DNA of 64,000 bases from an uncultured Erythrobacter sp. (GCA_947498065.1 CANMIS010000003.1:62001-126000); one strand, 5' to 3'; positions 8,794 through 17,337 are shown, counted from the first letter of the stretch. Notes: a model not told the origin generated them from the sequence alone. Program-made: numbers and translations.

Positions 8794-9723
8794 TTAGCTG
8801 CGAGCGCTGCTTGGGCCCGTGCCAGTTACCTTTTGCATCGCCTTCAGGATCGCGCCTGATTGCTCATTGCCCGATTGCGGTGCAACCAGGTTTGAGAAGT
8901 CGCTGATGTCGTCCCAGCGAGCGGCAAAGCCTTCAACGGTGCGCTCTTCATCGGTGAGCCACACCGCATCGTTCATGACGGTCCATGCAGAGTGGAAGCC
9001 GCCAGCACCAGCGCCGACGATCGCGTTGGTTGGTGCGTCTTCGCTGACCAGGAAAAGAGCCGCTGGAACAACGCTTTCCGGTGCGAACAGCTTGAAGGCT
9101 TCTTCTGGGAAGAGGTCTTCAGTCATGCGAGTGCCGGCCACTGGTGACAGTGAGTTGCAGCGAATGTTGTACTTCGCGCCTTCGAGCTGCAGCGTCTTGG
9201 TAAGGCCAGCGAGACCCAGCTTTGCCGCGCCGTAGTTTGCTTGGCCAAAGTTGCCGAACAGGCCGGTGGAGCTAGCGGTCATAAGAACGCGGCCATAGGC
9301 CTGCTCGCGGAAGGTTTCCCAGCATGCCTTGGTCACAAACGCTGAGCCAGTGAGGTGAACCTTGAGAACGAACTCAAAATCGTCCGGGGTCATCTTGGCA
9401 AAGGTCTTGTCACGAAGGACGCCGGCATTGTTGATGAGAACGTGAACGCCGCCCCATTTTTGCTTGGTGTCGGCGACCATCTTTTCCATCTGGTCATATT
9501 CAGTGACTGAGCCGCCATTAGCCATGGCTTCGCCGCCAGCGGCTTCGATTTCAGCAACAACTTCAGCAGCTGCGTCTGATGTGCCGGTGCCGTCGCGTGA
9601 ACCGCCGAGGTCGTTGACGACGACCTTCGCGCCGCGCTTTGCCAGCTCAAGGGCATATGCCTTGCCCAGGCCGCCGCCTGCGCCGGTTACGATGGCTACC
9701 TTGTCTTTAAAATCGATGGTCAT
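8794..9723 (-). CDS. SDR family oxidoreductase, (3R)-hydroxyacyl-CoA dehydrogenase-like
   Basis: A 309-residue classical short-chain dehydrogenase. The cofactor loop TGAGGGLG is at residues 13-20, NNAG at 98-101, the catalytic Ser near 151 and Tyr164-x3-Lys168. The [11 protein letters not shown] segment and the long C-terminal extension (after about residue 240) resemble the SDR domain of peroxisomal multifunctional enzyme 2, which oxidises (3R)-hydroxyacyl-CoA. A lipid or acyl-CoA role is therefore inferred. AGGAG lies at about 9733-9737, and a perfect 16-bp palindrome at 9756-9771 sits in the leader. It is followed by the bidirectional terminator. Confidence 0.9.
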   Translation of the reverse strand: MTIDFKDKVAIVTGAGGGLGKAYALELAKRGAKVVVNDLGGSRDGTGTSDAAAEVVAEIEAAGGEAMANGGSVTEYDQMEKMVADTKQKWGGVHVLINNAGVLRDKTFAKMTPDDFEFVLKVHLTGSAFVTKACWETFREQAYGRVLMTASSTGLFGNFGQANYGAAKLGLAGLTKTLQLEGAKYNIRCNSLSPVAGTRMTEDLFPEEAFKLFAPESVVPAALFLVSEDAPTNAIVGAGAGGFHSAWTVMNDAVWLTDEERTVEGFAARWDDISDFSNLVAPQSGNEQSGAILKAMQKVTGTGPSSARS

Positions 9724-9755
9724 GGCTTGTATCTCCTGCGAGTGGTGTGGCGCGG

Positions 9756-9771
9756 TTTACGCGCGCGTAAA
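9756..9771. promoter_or_regulatory. 16-bp perfect palindrome, candidate operator
   Basis: TTTACGCGCGCGTAAA is perfectly self-complementary and lies 33-48 bases upstream of the SDR start codon. Its size and position fit an operator for a dimeric repressor such as a TetR-family protein. No regulator gene is adjacent, so the binding protein is unknown. Confidence 0.5.
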
Positions 9772-9861
9772 GTTTGTGTGGGCGCTGCGTGGCAGTTTCT
9801 TTGCTGCGATGCAACACCGCTGGTCTGGGATATCGCGTGCCGTAAGGGCAGGGCAAAGGCC

Positions 9862-10545
9862 TTAGAGCGATTCCAAGGCAGAAATCAGGCCGTGGAACGA
9901 ATCAATGACTGCATTTCCGCCCAATTCGTGGGCAGGTTTGTCGCAATAACCATAGGCCGCGACGATCACTGGCACACCAGCGGCCTTCGCTGCGGCGACA
10001 TCGTAAGAGCTATCTCCAACGAAGGCGAAAGCGGACGAATTGCAGGCCTTCTTCGCTGCCAGTACGGGCTCCGGATGCGGTTTTGACAGATATGTGCCGT
10101 CTGCGCCTTTGCCCATGCTGTCGCCGCCGATGATAGTGACAAAGCGGTCGGTCAGTCCTAGCGTGCTCAGGATATTGGTCGCGAACTCCTCGAACTTGTT
10201 GGTAACGACCGCCATTTTCACGCCCCGTGCGGCGAGCTCATCCAGCGCTTCGATCACCCCGGGGTAGGGGCGCGAGTACACCGCATTGTTCTCAGAGTAA
10301 TAGCGCAGCATGGCCTTATAGAGCCCACGAAACTCTTCCTTTGGCAATCTGCCTTGCGCGTCGATTGCGCGCCCCAGCATGATCTTTGCGCCGCCGCCGA
10401 TCAGGTCTTTTGAGCTGTCCACCGGCACCGGGTCAAACCCGCCCAGCTCCAGCGCGTGATTAACCGCTGTGCCCAAATCGCGAAACGTGTCTAGCAAGGT
10501 GCCATCAAGGTCGAAGCCTACGGCATCAAAGGGGAAATCTGTCAT
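9862..10545 (-). CDS. gph: HAD-superfamily hydrolase, phosphoglycolate phosphatase-like
   Basis: A 227-residue HAD phosphatase. The nucleophile motif FDLDGTLLDT begins near residue 9, motif II is VVTNKF, and the motif III/IV region is FVGDSSYDVAAAKAAG. A helical cap lies between motifs I and II, as in Gph. Phosphoglycolate phosphatase removes 2-phosphoglycolate formed in DNA repair or oxygenation reactions. HAD substrate specificity is hard to read from sequence, so the name is probable only. The start ATG at 10545 is preferred to 10614, because the longer version adds a non-family extension. It diverges from glmU. Confidence 0.8.
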   Translation of the reverse strand: MTDFPFDAVGFDLDGTLLDTFRDLGTAVNHALELGGFDPVPVDSSKDLIGGGAKIMLGRAIDAQGRLPKEEFRGLYKAMLRYYSENNAVYSRPYPGVIEALDELAARGVKMAVVTNKFEEFATNILSTLGLTDRFVTIIGGDSMGKGADGTYLSKPHPEPVLAAKKACNSSAFAFVGDSSYDVAAAKAAGVPVIVAAYGYCDKPAHELGGNAVIDSFHGLISALESL

Positions 10546-10636
10546 GAGGAGGCGGTTGGCCCAACGGAGGTGAAATCGCAAGGTTTTGCGCCCGCACGGC
10601 TTCACTTCATGCAAGCAGACTTATAAGGGAGGCCGC

Positions 10637-11995
10637 ATGACTGATTTTGCTGCCATCATCCTTGCTGCGGGCAAGGGAACCCGGATGAAATCCGATCTTC
10701 ACAAAGTGCTTCATCCGATTGCGGGGCGGGCGATGCTCGACCATCTGATGGCCTCGGTTGATGAGCTGAGCCCTGCGCGGCGCGTTGTCGTGGTAGGCGC
10801 TGGCAAGGAGCAAATCGAGGCGGCTGTCGCAGGCCGCGCTGACACCGCTTTGCAAGAGCCGCAGCACGGCACTGGCCATGCGGTGCAGCAGGCGCAGGAG
10901 CCGCTAGAGGGCTTTGATGGCGATGTGCTGGTGCTTTACGGCGATGTCCCGTTTGTGCGTGCGCAAACTATGCAGGCCATGCTGGAGCGGTTGCATCAGG
11001 ATGATGCGCCTGCGGTTGTGGTGCTGGGCTTCGAACCGGAAGATGCGCTGCAATATGGCCGGGTGATTGCTGGTGATGACGGCGCGATCAGCAAGATGGT
11101 TGAGTTTAAAGATGCGAGCGACGCGGAGCGCGCGTGTCGGATGTGCAATTCTGGGCTGATGGCGGCGAGCGCCAAGGATATGTTTGCCCTGCTGGACCGG
11201 GTTGGCAACAACAATGCTCAAGGCGAATATTACCTCCCTGACATCGTGAATATCGCGATTGCCGATGGTCGGGTTTGCGCAGTGGTTTGCACTGATGATC
11301 CTGATGAGGTTGCTGGCATCAATTCGCGCAGTGAACTCGCCCAAGCAGAAGCGCGCTGGCAAGTGGCTCGGCGCGAACAGGCGATGGTCGATGGCGCTAG
11401 CCTGCGCGCGCCTGAAACGGTGTTTTTCAGCCATGACACCAAGATTGGCCGCGATGTCACGATTGAGCCCAATGTCGTGTTTGGCCCCGGCGTTACAGTC
11501 GCTGACGGCGCGCATATCAAGGCGTTCAGCCACGTTGAGGGCGCGTCTGTTGGCGGGAATGCTCAGGTCGGCCCGTTTGCGCGGCTGCGGCCCGGTGCGG
11601 TGCTGGAAGAGGGCGCGTTTGTGGGTAATTTCGTCGAGATGAAGAAGGCGACGCTTGGACCCGGTGCCAAGGCCAGCCACCTCACCTACCTTGGCGATGC
11701 AACCGTCGGCGCGGGCGCCAATATCGGCGCGGGCACGATCACCTGCAATTATGACGGCTACTTCAAATACCAGACAGTGATTGGCGAGCGAGCCTTTATC
11801 GGTTCCAACAGCGCGCTGATCGCGCCGGTTACCATTGGCGCCGATGCAATCGTTGCTGCAGGCAGCGCGGTTAGCCGCGATGTTGCCGATGGAGAGCTGC
11901 GCATGGTGCGGGCCGAGCAATTCGTGAAGCCCGGCTGGGCCGACCGCTTTCACGACACGATGAAAAAGAAGAAGGCGGCCAAGAACAAGGGGTGA
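10637..11995 (+). CDS. glmU: bifunctional GlmU (GlcN-1-P acetyltransferase / GlcNAc-1-P uridyltransferase)
   Basis: A 452-residue enzyme making UDP-GlcNAc for peptidoglycan and LPS. The uridyltransferase domain starts with LAAGKGTRMKSDLHKVLHPI, continues with LQEPQHGTGHAV and VLYGDVPF, and ends near residue 230. The acetyltransferase domain is a left-handed beta helix with IGRDVTIEPNVVFGPGVTVADG, VGPFARLRPGAVL and GAGTITCNYDGY. AAGGGAGG at 10625-10632 fixes the ATG at 10637. Its stop overlaps the following HNH gene (GTGA). Confidence 0.97.
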   Translation: MTDFAAIILAAGKGTRMKSDLHKVLHPIAGRAMLDHLMASVDELSPARRVVVVGAGKEQIEAAVAGRADTALQEPQHGTGHAVQQAQEPLEGFDGDVLVLYGDVPFVRAQTMQAMLERLHQDDAPAVVVLGFEPEDALQYGRVIAGDDGAISKMVEFKDASDAERACRMCNSGLMAASAKDMFALLDRVGNNNAQGEYYLPDIVNIAIADGRVCAVVCTDDPDEVAGINSRSELAQAEARWQVARREQAMVDGASLRAPETVFFSHDTKIGRDVTIEPNVVFGPGVTVADGAHIKAFSHVEGASVGGNAQVGPFARLRPGAVLEEGAFVGNFVEMKKATLGPGAKASHLTYLGDATVGAGANIGAGTITCNYDGYFKYQTVIGERAFIGSNSALIAPVTIGADAIVAAGSAVSRDVADGELRMVRAEQFVKPGWADRFHDTMKKKKAAKNKG

Positions 11996-12267
11996 GTGAA
12001 GGCGAGGATCTCACCTGCTGGCTGTGCGAGCGTCCGTTTGGCACGCTGATACAGTGGCATCACCCGGTTCCTAAATCGAAGAAGGGGCGGGGCACAGTCC
12101 CGGTCCATCCGATCTGCCACCGCGCGATCCACGCCAATTTCACCAATGCAGAGCTGGCCCGCATTGGTGACGAAGCGCAAACAATTCGCGCCCATCCCAG
12201 AGTGGAAAAATTCACAAATTGGGTGGCCAATAAACCACCTGATTTTCACGCACCAACCCGCCGATAA
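11992..12267 (+). CDS. small HNH-type zinc/nuclease-like protein
   Basis: A 91-residue protein starting with GTG inside the glmU stop codon (4-base overlap). It has CxxC at Cys9/Cys12, WHHP with His23-His24, CH at Cys42-His43 and HANF at His47-Asn49. This is the Cys-Cys / HH / CH / HxN spacing of a compact HNH (beta-beta-alpha metal) domain with a zinc knuckle. It is probably a metal-dependent nuclease fold or a zinc-binding descendant. The tight coupling to glmU says it is co-expressed with it; the biological role is unknown. Confidence 0.8.
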   Translation: MSEGEDLTCWLCERPFGTLIQWHHPVPKSKKGRGTVPVHPICHRAIHANFTNAELARIGDEAQTIRAHPRVEKFTNWVANKPPDFHAPTRR

Positions 12268-12321
12268 CAATCACTTAGTCTGATGGCATAGCTGCGGCCC
12301 CTGCCGAGCGGGCCATTATGG

Positions 12322-12336
12322 TTAGAATTTCCTTAA
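12322..12336. promoter_or_regulatory. CtrA-box-like site
   Basis: TTAG-N7-TTAA, one base away from the CtrA consensus TTAA-N7-TTAA. It ends 12 bases before the first possible start codon of the chemotaxis-like gene at 12349. CtrA controls motility and chemotaxis genes in alphaproteobacteria, which fits the position. Confidence 0.4.
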
Positions 12337-12348
12337 GTATCCGGCCCT

Positions 12349-13257
12349 ATGTCGCAGTGCATGAGTGATCACGGTGAACAAAATTTCAGGCAGGCCAAGG
12401 TGCTGGCCGAGCAAGTGCTCAACAACGCACAGCGCGTTAACTCAGCCTCGCTTGAGCGTGCGGCCTTTGTCGACAATCTCACCGAGAGATCGCAGTCTAT
12501 CGGCGAAGATATCGGCTCGCTGCGGGCGCAAAATGAAAGCGCACGCGATGCGCTCAATAATGCCTCGCAAGCTACCAACAATATGTCGAACGAGGTCGAC
12601 GGAATTGTCGAAACGCTCGATAATGCACTGAAACAGATCGAAGAGTTGTCCTCACGCCTTGCCGAGTTTCAAAGCCGTTTTGCCGAAGTTGAAAGCGTTT
12701 CCAAGGCGATCCAGCAAGTCGCCAGCCGGACAAATATCCTCTCTATCAATGCTCTGATCGAAGCGGGCCGGGCGGGTGTGCACGGCCACGGCTTTGGCGT
12801 CGTAGCCCAGGAAGTGCGCGAGCTTGCCAATCTCACCAGCGACAGCGCAACCAGCATTTCTAGCACGATTTCTGAGCTAACGAGTGATGTGGGATCACTG
12901 GTTTCCAGTTGCAGCAGCCTGGAATCGCGCATGATCAGCAGCACCGAGAGCGGTAAGAAGAGCATTGAGGTGCTTAAGACCGTGGACCGCAGCCTTGACG
13001 AGTCACTCTCGCTGGCAGATTCGACCTATGCCGCGTCATCGGCACATTTGGAGCAGCTTTCCCAAATCACCGACGGTATGGGCAAGCTCAAGGATGACAC
13101 CATTGCGGCGATCGAAGGCTCGGCAGAGAACATTCAGATCTCGCGCGAGCTTCAGGGCTGTATCGATGAGATGCGCGCGGCCTGGAAGAAGGGCGATCAG
13201 CGCAGTGGGTCCGTCACTTCTGGCACCGACGTGACCGAAAGCGTCCGAGCCGCCTGA
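12349..13257 (+). CDS. soluble methyl-accepting chemotaxis-like protein
   Basis: A 302-residue, almost wholly helical protein with no membrane segment. Residues about 121-160 form the MCP hairpin tip: IQQVASRTNILSINALIEAG then HGFGVVAQEVRELA. This corresponds to the canonical region that contacts CheA/CheW. Both flanks are long heptad-rich helices. No sensory domain (PAS, globin, 4-helix bundle) is visible, and the N-terminus is only about 100 residues. ATGs occur at 12349 and 12361; neither has a strong RBS. The tip departs from consensus (GRAGVHGHGFG for ARAGExGRGFA), so its signalling role is uncertain. A CtrA-like box lies upstream. Confidence 0.85.
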   Translation: MSQCMSDHGEQNFRQAKVLAEQVLNNAQRVNSASLERAAFVDNLTERSQSIGEDIGSLRAQNESARDALNNASQATNNMSNEVDGIVETLDNALKQIEELSSRLAEFQSRFAEVESVSKAIQQVASRTNILSINALIEAGRAGVHGHGFGVVAQEVRELANLTSDSATSISSTISELTSDVGSLVSSCSSLESRMISSTESGKKSIEVLKTVDRSLDESLSLADSTYAASSAHLEQLSQITDGMGKLKDDTIAAIEGSAENIQISRELQGCIDEMRAAWKKGDQRSGSVTSGTDVTESVRAA

Positions 13258-13358
13258 CGGGCGCCTCGGCGGCGTCTGAGCCCTTGAAACTCACAGCATC
13301 CGGGAACCATCGGCCTGCGTAACTGCTCCATAGACAGTTGCGAACAGGAGCCGAGGCT

Positions 13359-14009
13359 ATGGGTATCAAGAAATGGATCGCAGCAGGCGTTGGCGTAGCA
13401 GCCATCGGAGCAGCTGCGGGTTATGCACAATACCGCGATATTGAAGTGCCTGCCTATCAGGTTGTGAAGGCAGAGGCTCCATTCGAGCTGCGCGATTACA
13501 AGCCAATGATCGTGGCTGAGGTGACTCACACTGGCGATCAAAGCCGCACGCGCGGCGAAGGCTTCCGGCGCCTTGCTGCTTACATCTTTGGCCAAGACCG
13601 GCCAGCGGGCGGCGAAGACATCGCCATGACCGCCCCGGTCATGCAAGACCGGGCCGTTGATCAAGATGAAGCGATTGCGATGACCGCTCCGGTGATGCGA
13701 GACAGCCCGGAGGCGGATCAGTGGCGCACGCGCTTTGTCATGCCATCCAAATACACGCTGGAAACGCTGCCAGCTGCGCCTGCGGATATCACTCTTACAG
13801 AGGTGCCCGGGCGAAGAATTGCTGCGGTCAGGTTCAGCGGAACTGCCCGAGCGGGCGATCTGGCCGATATGGAAGCTGAGCTTAGCAAGTGGGTTGCGAG
13901 CGAAGGGCTAAAGCCAATTGGCGGCTTTGAGCATGCCTTTTACGATGCGCCGATGGTGCCAGGGCCACTGCGCCGAAATGAGGTGATGGTCGAAGTTGCG
14001 GCGGAGTAA
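13359..14009 (+). CDS. SOUL family heme-binding-like protein
   Basis: A 216-residue protein with an N-terminal hydrophobic segment (residues 6-21, WIAAGVGVAAIGAAAG) acting as signal or anchor. The SOUL domain follows: YQVVKAEAPFELRDY, then two copies of IAMTAPVM (around residues 88 and 106), which is usual in bacterial SOUL proteins. The end is PIGGFEHAFYDAP. SOUL proteins bind heme or tetrapyrroles, but the bacterial role is unclear. The ATG at 13359 follows CAGGAG at 13345-13350. It converges on the DUF1153 gene. Confidence 0.85.
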   Translation: MGIKKWIAAGVGVAAIGAAAGYAQYRDIEVPAYQVVKAEAPFELRDYKPMIVAEVTHTGDQSRTRGEGFRRLAAYIFGQDRPAGGEDIAMTAPVMQDRAVDQDEAIAMTAPVMRDSPEADQWRTRFVMPSKYTLETLPAAPADITLTEVPGRRIAAVRFSGTARAGDLADMEAELSKWVASEGLKPIGGFEHAFYDAPMVPGPLRRNEVMVEVAAE

Positions 14010-14066
14010 GGGGGCTCCACCGCAACGTTCAGCACCAGGTCGAAGACTAGACCAGTATTGTGAGGC

Positions 14067-14306
14067 CTACGCCTCTTCGAGAGAGCGGATGCGATAGACG
14101 TTTCCGCCTGTTTCGCGTTCCCACTGCTCAAATTCTGCACGGCTGAGCAAATAGCGCTCGCGGGCTTCATCAAAGCTGATCACTTCCTCGCGTACAGCGC
14201 GGACAACGTCCGCCTTGCGAGCCTTTGACCAGTGAACCCGGTGTGAGTGGGGCAAGCCTGCACGCTTGATTGCCTCAGCGATGGATATGTCGCGCGGATA
14301 AGCCAT
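14067..14306 (-). CDS. sciP: DUF1153 protein, SciP-like CtrA regulator
   Basis: A 79-residue protein with a single compact helical domain: RVHWSKARKADVVRAVREEV, then SFDEARERYLLSRAEFEQWE. This aligns by eye with Caulobacter SciP (pattern W-x2-RRKAEVVAAVRGGLLSLEEACERYAL). SciP binds DNA and/or CtrA and represses CtrA targets late in the cell cycle. The N-terminal arm is shorter and diverges from Caulobacter, so orthology is likely but not certain. A CtrA-box-like sequence sits 77-91 bases upstream of the start, matching the known CtrA control of sciP. Confidence 0.78.
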   Translation of the reverse strand: MAYPRDISIAEAIKRAGLPHSHRVHWSKARKADVVRAVREEVISFDEARERYLLSRAEFEQWERETGGNVYRIRSLEEA

Positions 14307-14382
14307 TAGATAATCTCCTATTACCGCCCCCGGTGATAGAAAAGTGAGCCTCAGAGACTTAATTCCGTCTTTTCAAACATGG

Positions 14383-14397
14383 TTAATTTTGACCTAA
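14383..14397. promoter_or_regulatory. CtrA-box-like site upstream of the SciP-like gene
   Basis: TTAA-TTTTGAC-CTAA, one mismatch from TTAA-N7-TTAA, 77-91 bases upstream of the 14306 start codon. Confidence 0.4.
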
Positions 14398-14470
14398 CCA
14401 CCTTATAGGTTCTGTCCGCGCGACGAACCGTTGGAAAAGTGTCGGATGCGCTTACACAGCCCGATGCACA

Positions 14471-14507
14471 AAGGGCGACCGATGCGTTTAATGCACCGAT
14501 CGCCCTT
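14471..14507 (-). terminator. probable terminator of the prolyl oligopeptidase gene
   Basis: A 15-base stem, 14471-14485 with 14493-14507, and a 7-base loop. As minus-strand RNA all 15 positions pair, two of them as G-U. As plus-strand RNA those two become A-C mismatches, so the structure is built for minus-strand transcripts. It lies 29 bases past the peptidase stop. The T tract is short, so termination is likely but not certain. Confidence 0.55.
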
Positions 14508-14535
14508 CGATTGAGAATCGCTAAGATGCTGAAAT

Positions 14536-16728
14536 TCAGCCGCCAGAGGCCCTTTCGACCTCAGTTTCGCGCTCATCCATCAGGCGCTTCATCAGGTAAA
14601 CATATTGCAATGCCTGAAGCTTGGCGCGCTGTTCGTTATCAACCCCGCCGGAGTGCCCGCCGGTCATATCCTCAAAGTAATAATAGGGCTGACCCAGAGC
14701 CTTCAGCTTAGCCGCGCCTTTGCGGGCGTGGGCCGGATGCGTGCGGTCATCGGCGGTTGAGGCCCAGAGGAACGGGGCGGGGTAGTCCACGCCCTCTACG
14801 ATCTTTTGATAGGGCGAATATCCCTCGATCCACGCGCGCTGCTCTGAAATGCGCGGATCGCCATATTCGCCGATCCACGATGCCCCGCGACCGATCACAT
14901 GGTAACGCAGCATATCGAACAGCGGGATCGCAACGATTGCCGCGCCGAACAGGTCGGGCCGCTGGGTAAAGGCTGTGCCGACGAGCAAGCCGCCTTGCGA
15001 CCCGCCTTGGATGCCGAGATGCTGAGGCGAGGTAAAGCCGCGCCCAACAAGATCCTCACCCACTGCGATGAAGTCGTCCCAAGTGCGCTGCTTGTTCTCA
15101 CGGATCGCCGTTTGGTGCCATCCGGGCCCAAATTCGCCGCCACCGCGCAGGTTGGCCAGCACATAGGCGCCGCCTTTCTCCAGCCACAGCTTGCCCGTGG
15201 TGCCCATATATCCGGGCAGGCGCGGGATTTGGAAGCCGCCATAGCCGCTCATCAAGACCGGCGTGGTGCCATCCATCGCCATGCCCTTGGGTTTGACGAT
15301 GAAGTAGGGGATTTTCGTCCCATCGGCGCTGGTCGCCTGATGCTGCTCAACTTCCATACCGGTCTTGTCGAACCGGCTGGGTGAGGTCTTGAGCACTTCA
15401 GGAGCGCCGCCATCGGAGTAATACAGCGTCGTCGGATTGAGGAAATCCGTGACGGTGAACATGATCTGGTCAGTTTCCGATGACGATGCCGCAATGCCGA
15501 GTGTCGCATTGTCTGGCAGCTCGACCTGCTCGCTGACCCATTCGCCATCTTTGAAGTTGAACTGCAGAACCTTACCAACGACATTGTCGAGCATCGTCAC
15601 GAACAGCGCATTGCCCGTGATGGCCCCGCCGCGCTTGGTCTGGCGATCTGCCGGTGCCCAAACCAGGGTTTTGGCCGCGCCGTTTGGATCGGCTTTCCAT
15701 TCTTCCAGATCAACCGCAATCAGGCTGTCTGCCGGGAAGGTCTGGCCGTCCACTTCCCAATCAACATCGGTTGAATAGAGCAAGTGGCCATCGACGATCC
15801 CATAAGGCGATGCCTTCTTAGGGATATTGAGCTGGACCCATTGGTCGTCTTTGGAGACGAAATACTCGCTTTCGTGAAAGCTGACGCCGCGAAACGCGGT
15901 CATCGCATGAACAGTGCCCGTGTTGTCGCGCAGCAGGCTGGCGCCGGCCCACACATCAGACTTTTCACCGCGGAACACTTCGCGCGCATCGGTCAGAGCC
16001 GTGCCGCGCTTCCACAGCCGCGAGGTGAAGGGATATTCGCTCTCTGTCAGGGTGTCGCCGCCAAAATCGCGGCCAACCAGCAGCGTGTCTTCATCGAGCC
16101 ATTGAATGCCGCCTTGGCTTTTCTCAGCGAGCTCAAAACCGCCTTCAACAAAGCTCTTCGTAGAGGTGTCAAACTCCCGCATGATCGTGGCATCTTCGCC
16201 GCCATCTGACAGTGCAATCATGCACTTATTAAGCGCAGGGGGCAGACAGGTTGAGCCCTTATAGACCCATTCCTTACCCTCAGTGGCGGCGAGCGCATCC
16301 ACGTCCAAAATGGTTTCCCATTCCGGCTCATCGCCTTGGTAGCTTTCCAATGTTATACGGCGCAGAAGACCCTTCGGGTTCTCCTTGTCCTGCCAGAAAT
16401 TGTAGAGGCCATCCGGGCGGAAGCTCACGTAAGGAATGCGGTCCTCGCTGTCGAAAATGGCGAGAGCCTCGGCCTTTAGCGCTTCAAAGCGCGGATCGGC
16501 CTCCATCGCGGCAAGCGTCAGCTTGTTCTCGTTCTCAACCCATTCCAGCGCTTCTTCGCTGCGCGCTTCTTCTAGCCAGATGTAAGGATCCTGCTCTGGG
16601 CCGGGCACGCCATTGGCGGCTGGCTGAGCGTCAGCGGCATGTCCGTCGGCTGCGGCCGGCGTCGCGGCGGTCATCGCAAGCACTCCGGCAAGCGCGGCGG
16701 AAATTGCGTATTTGGAAACAAGTTTCAA
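14536..16728 (-). CDS. prolyl oligopeptidase family serine peptidase (S9), exported
   Basis: A 730-residue peptidase. Starting from TTG at 16728 gives a clean signal peptide (MKLVSKYAISAALAGVLAM, cleavage near AAA-DG), with GGAGAGGA at 16732-16739 as RBS. The ATG-start alternative at 16812 would add 28 residues before the signal peptide. After a beta-propeller (about 50-450) comes the alpha/beta hydrolase domain: GGSQGG with nucleophile Ser577, DDRTHPAHARK with the acid near 660, and GGHSGG with His692. POP-family enzymes cleave short peptides after proline. Its periplasmic location suggests peptide scavenging. Confidence 0.92.
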   Translation of the reverse strand: MKLVSKYAISAALAGVLAMTAATPAAADGHAADAQPAANGVPGPEQDPYIWLEEARSEEALEWVENENKLTLAAMEADPRFEALKAEALAIFDSEDRIPYVSFRPDGLYNFWQDKENPKGLLRRITLESYQGDEPEWETILDVDALAATEGKEWVYKGSTCLPPALNKCMIALSDGGEDATIMREFDTSTKSFVEGGFELAEKSQGGIQWLDEDTLLVGRDFGGDTLTESEYPFTSRLWKRGTALTDAREVFRGEKSDVWAGASLLRDNTGTVHAMTAFRGVSFHESEYFVSKDDQWVQLNIPKKASPYGIVDGHLLYSTDVDWEVDGQTFPADSLIAVDLEEWKADPNGAAKTLVWAPADRQTKRGGAITGNALFVTMLDNVVGKVLQFNFKDGEWVSEQVELPDNATLGIAASSSETDQIMFTVTDFLNPTTLYYSDGGAPEVLKTSPSRFDKTGMEVEQHQATSADGTKIPYFIVKPKGMAMDGTTPVLMSGYGGFQIPRLPGYMGTTGKLWLEKGGAYVLANLRGGGEFGPGWHQTAIRENKQRTWDDFIAVGEDLVGRGFTSPQHLGIQGGSQGGLLVGTAFTQRPDLFGAAIVAIPLFDMLRYHVIGRGASWIGEYGDPRISEQRAWIEGYSPYQKIVEGVDYPAPFLWASTADDRTHPAHARKGAAKLKALGQPYYYFEDMTGGHSGGVDNEQRAKLQALQYVYLMKRLMDERETEVERASGG

Positions 16729-16944
16729 ATGTCCTCTCCAATGAGAATTCGCGTCAGATTGTCGGCGCAGAGAGTGGCGATTTGCAGGCCATATGGGAAG
16801 CGAAAAGATCACCGAATTGGCGCGGCTTCAAACTCTGGGGCGGGCCAAGAGATTTACATCATTTTACAGACCAAAGTTAATTCGCGTTAACTTTTTTGCC
16901 GTCTAACGACACGCAGACGCGAACTTCTAAACACGAAGGATCAC

Positions 16945-17325
16945 ATGATGCACACGGCAGACAATCACGAACTCGCAAAGGCGACCAGCCTTTCCCTAAT
17001 GATCAACGGCAAATCAGAATCCGCAGTGATTGTCTGGCTGACGCAAACCGATGCTGAGATCGTTGTTGATGATAGCCTGAAGCTGCAAGCGAACCAAAAG
17101 ATGTATCTGCTGGTCGCTGGCTTCCTCAGCCTGCCGCTGCGCGTTCGCAGCGTTTACGGCAATCATGTCAGCCTGAAGTTCGAGCAGCGCGTCCAGCGTT
17201 CTCTGATCGACTTTATCGCGCAAGAAATGCCAGGTGCAGGGATCGATGAGACCCTCGACGAACTCGAAGAGCGCGCCATGCCTATGCCGCAATGCGCCAG
17301 TGTTTTGATGGATGAGGCTGCTTAA
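16945..17325 (+). CDS. small PilZ-like domain protein
   Basis: A 126-residue soluble protein. The middle part has the beta-strand rhythm of a PilZ domain (AEIVVDDSLKLQANQKMYL, then LPLRVRSVYGNHVSLKFEQ), where the last strand corresponds to the usual VGVEF. The N-terminal RxxxR c-di-GMP motif is not evident, so it may not bind the nucleotide. An acidic C-terminal tail follows. AAGGA at 16936-16940 precedes two ATGs (16945, 16948). The family call is tentative. Confidence 0.6.
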   Translation: MMHTADNHELAKATSLSLMINGKSESAVIVWLTQTDAEIVVDDSLKLQANQKMYLLVAGFLSLPLRVRSVYGNHVSLKFEQRVQRSLIDFIAQEMPGAGIDETLDELEERAMPMPQCASVLMDEAA

Positions 17326-17337
17326 TCGCAGCTTGGA

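Noticed and set aside
13440-14009. Duplicated IAMTAPVM motif in the SOUL protein
   Set aside because: Two copies of this motif are usual in bacterial SOUL proteins, so it is not a novelty.
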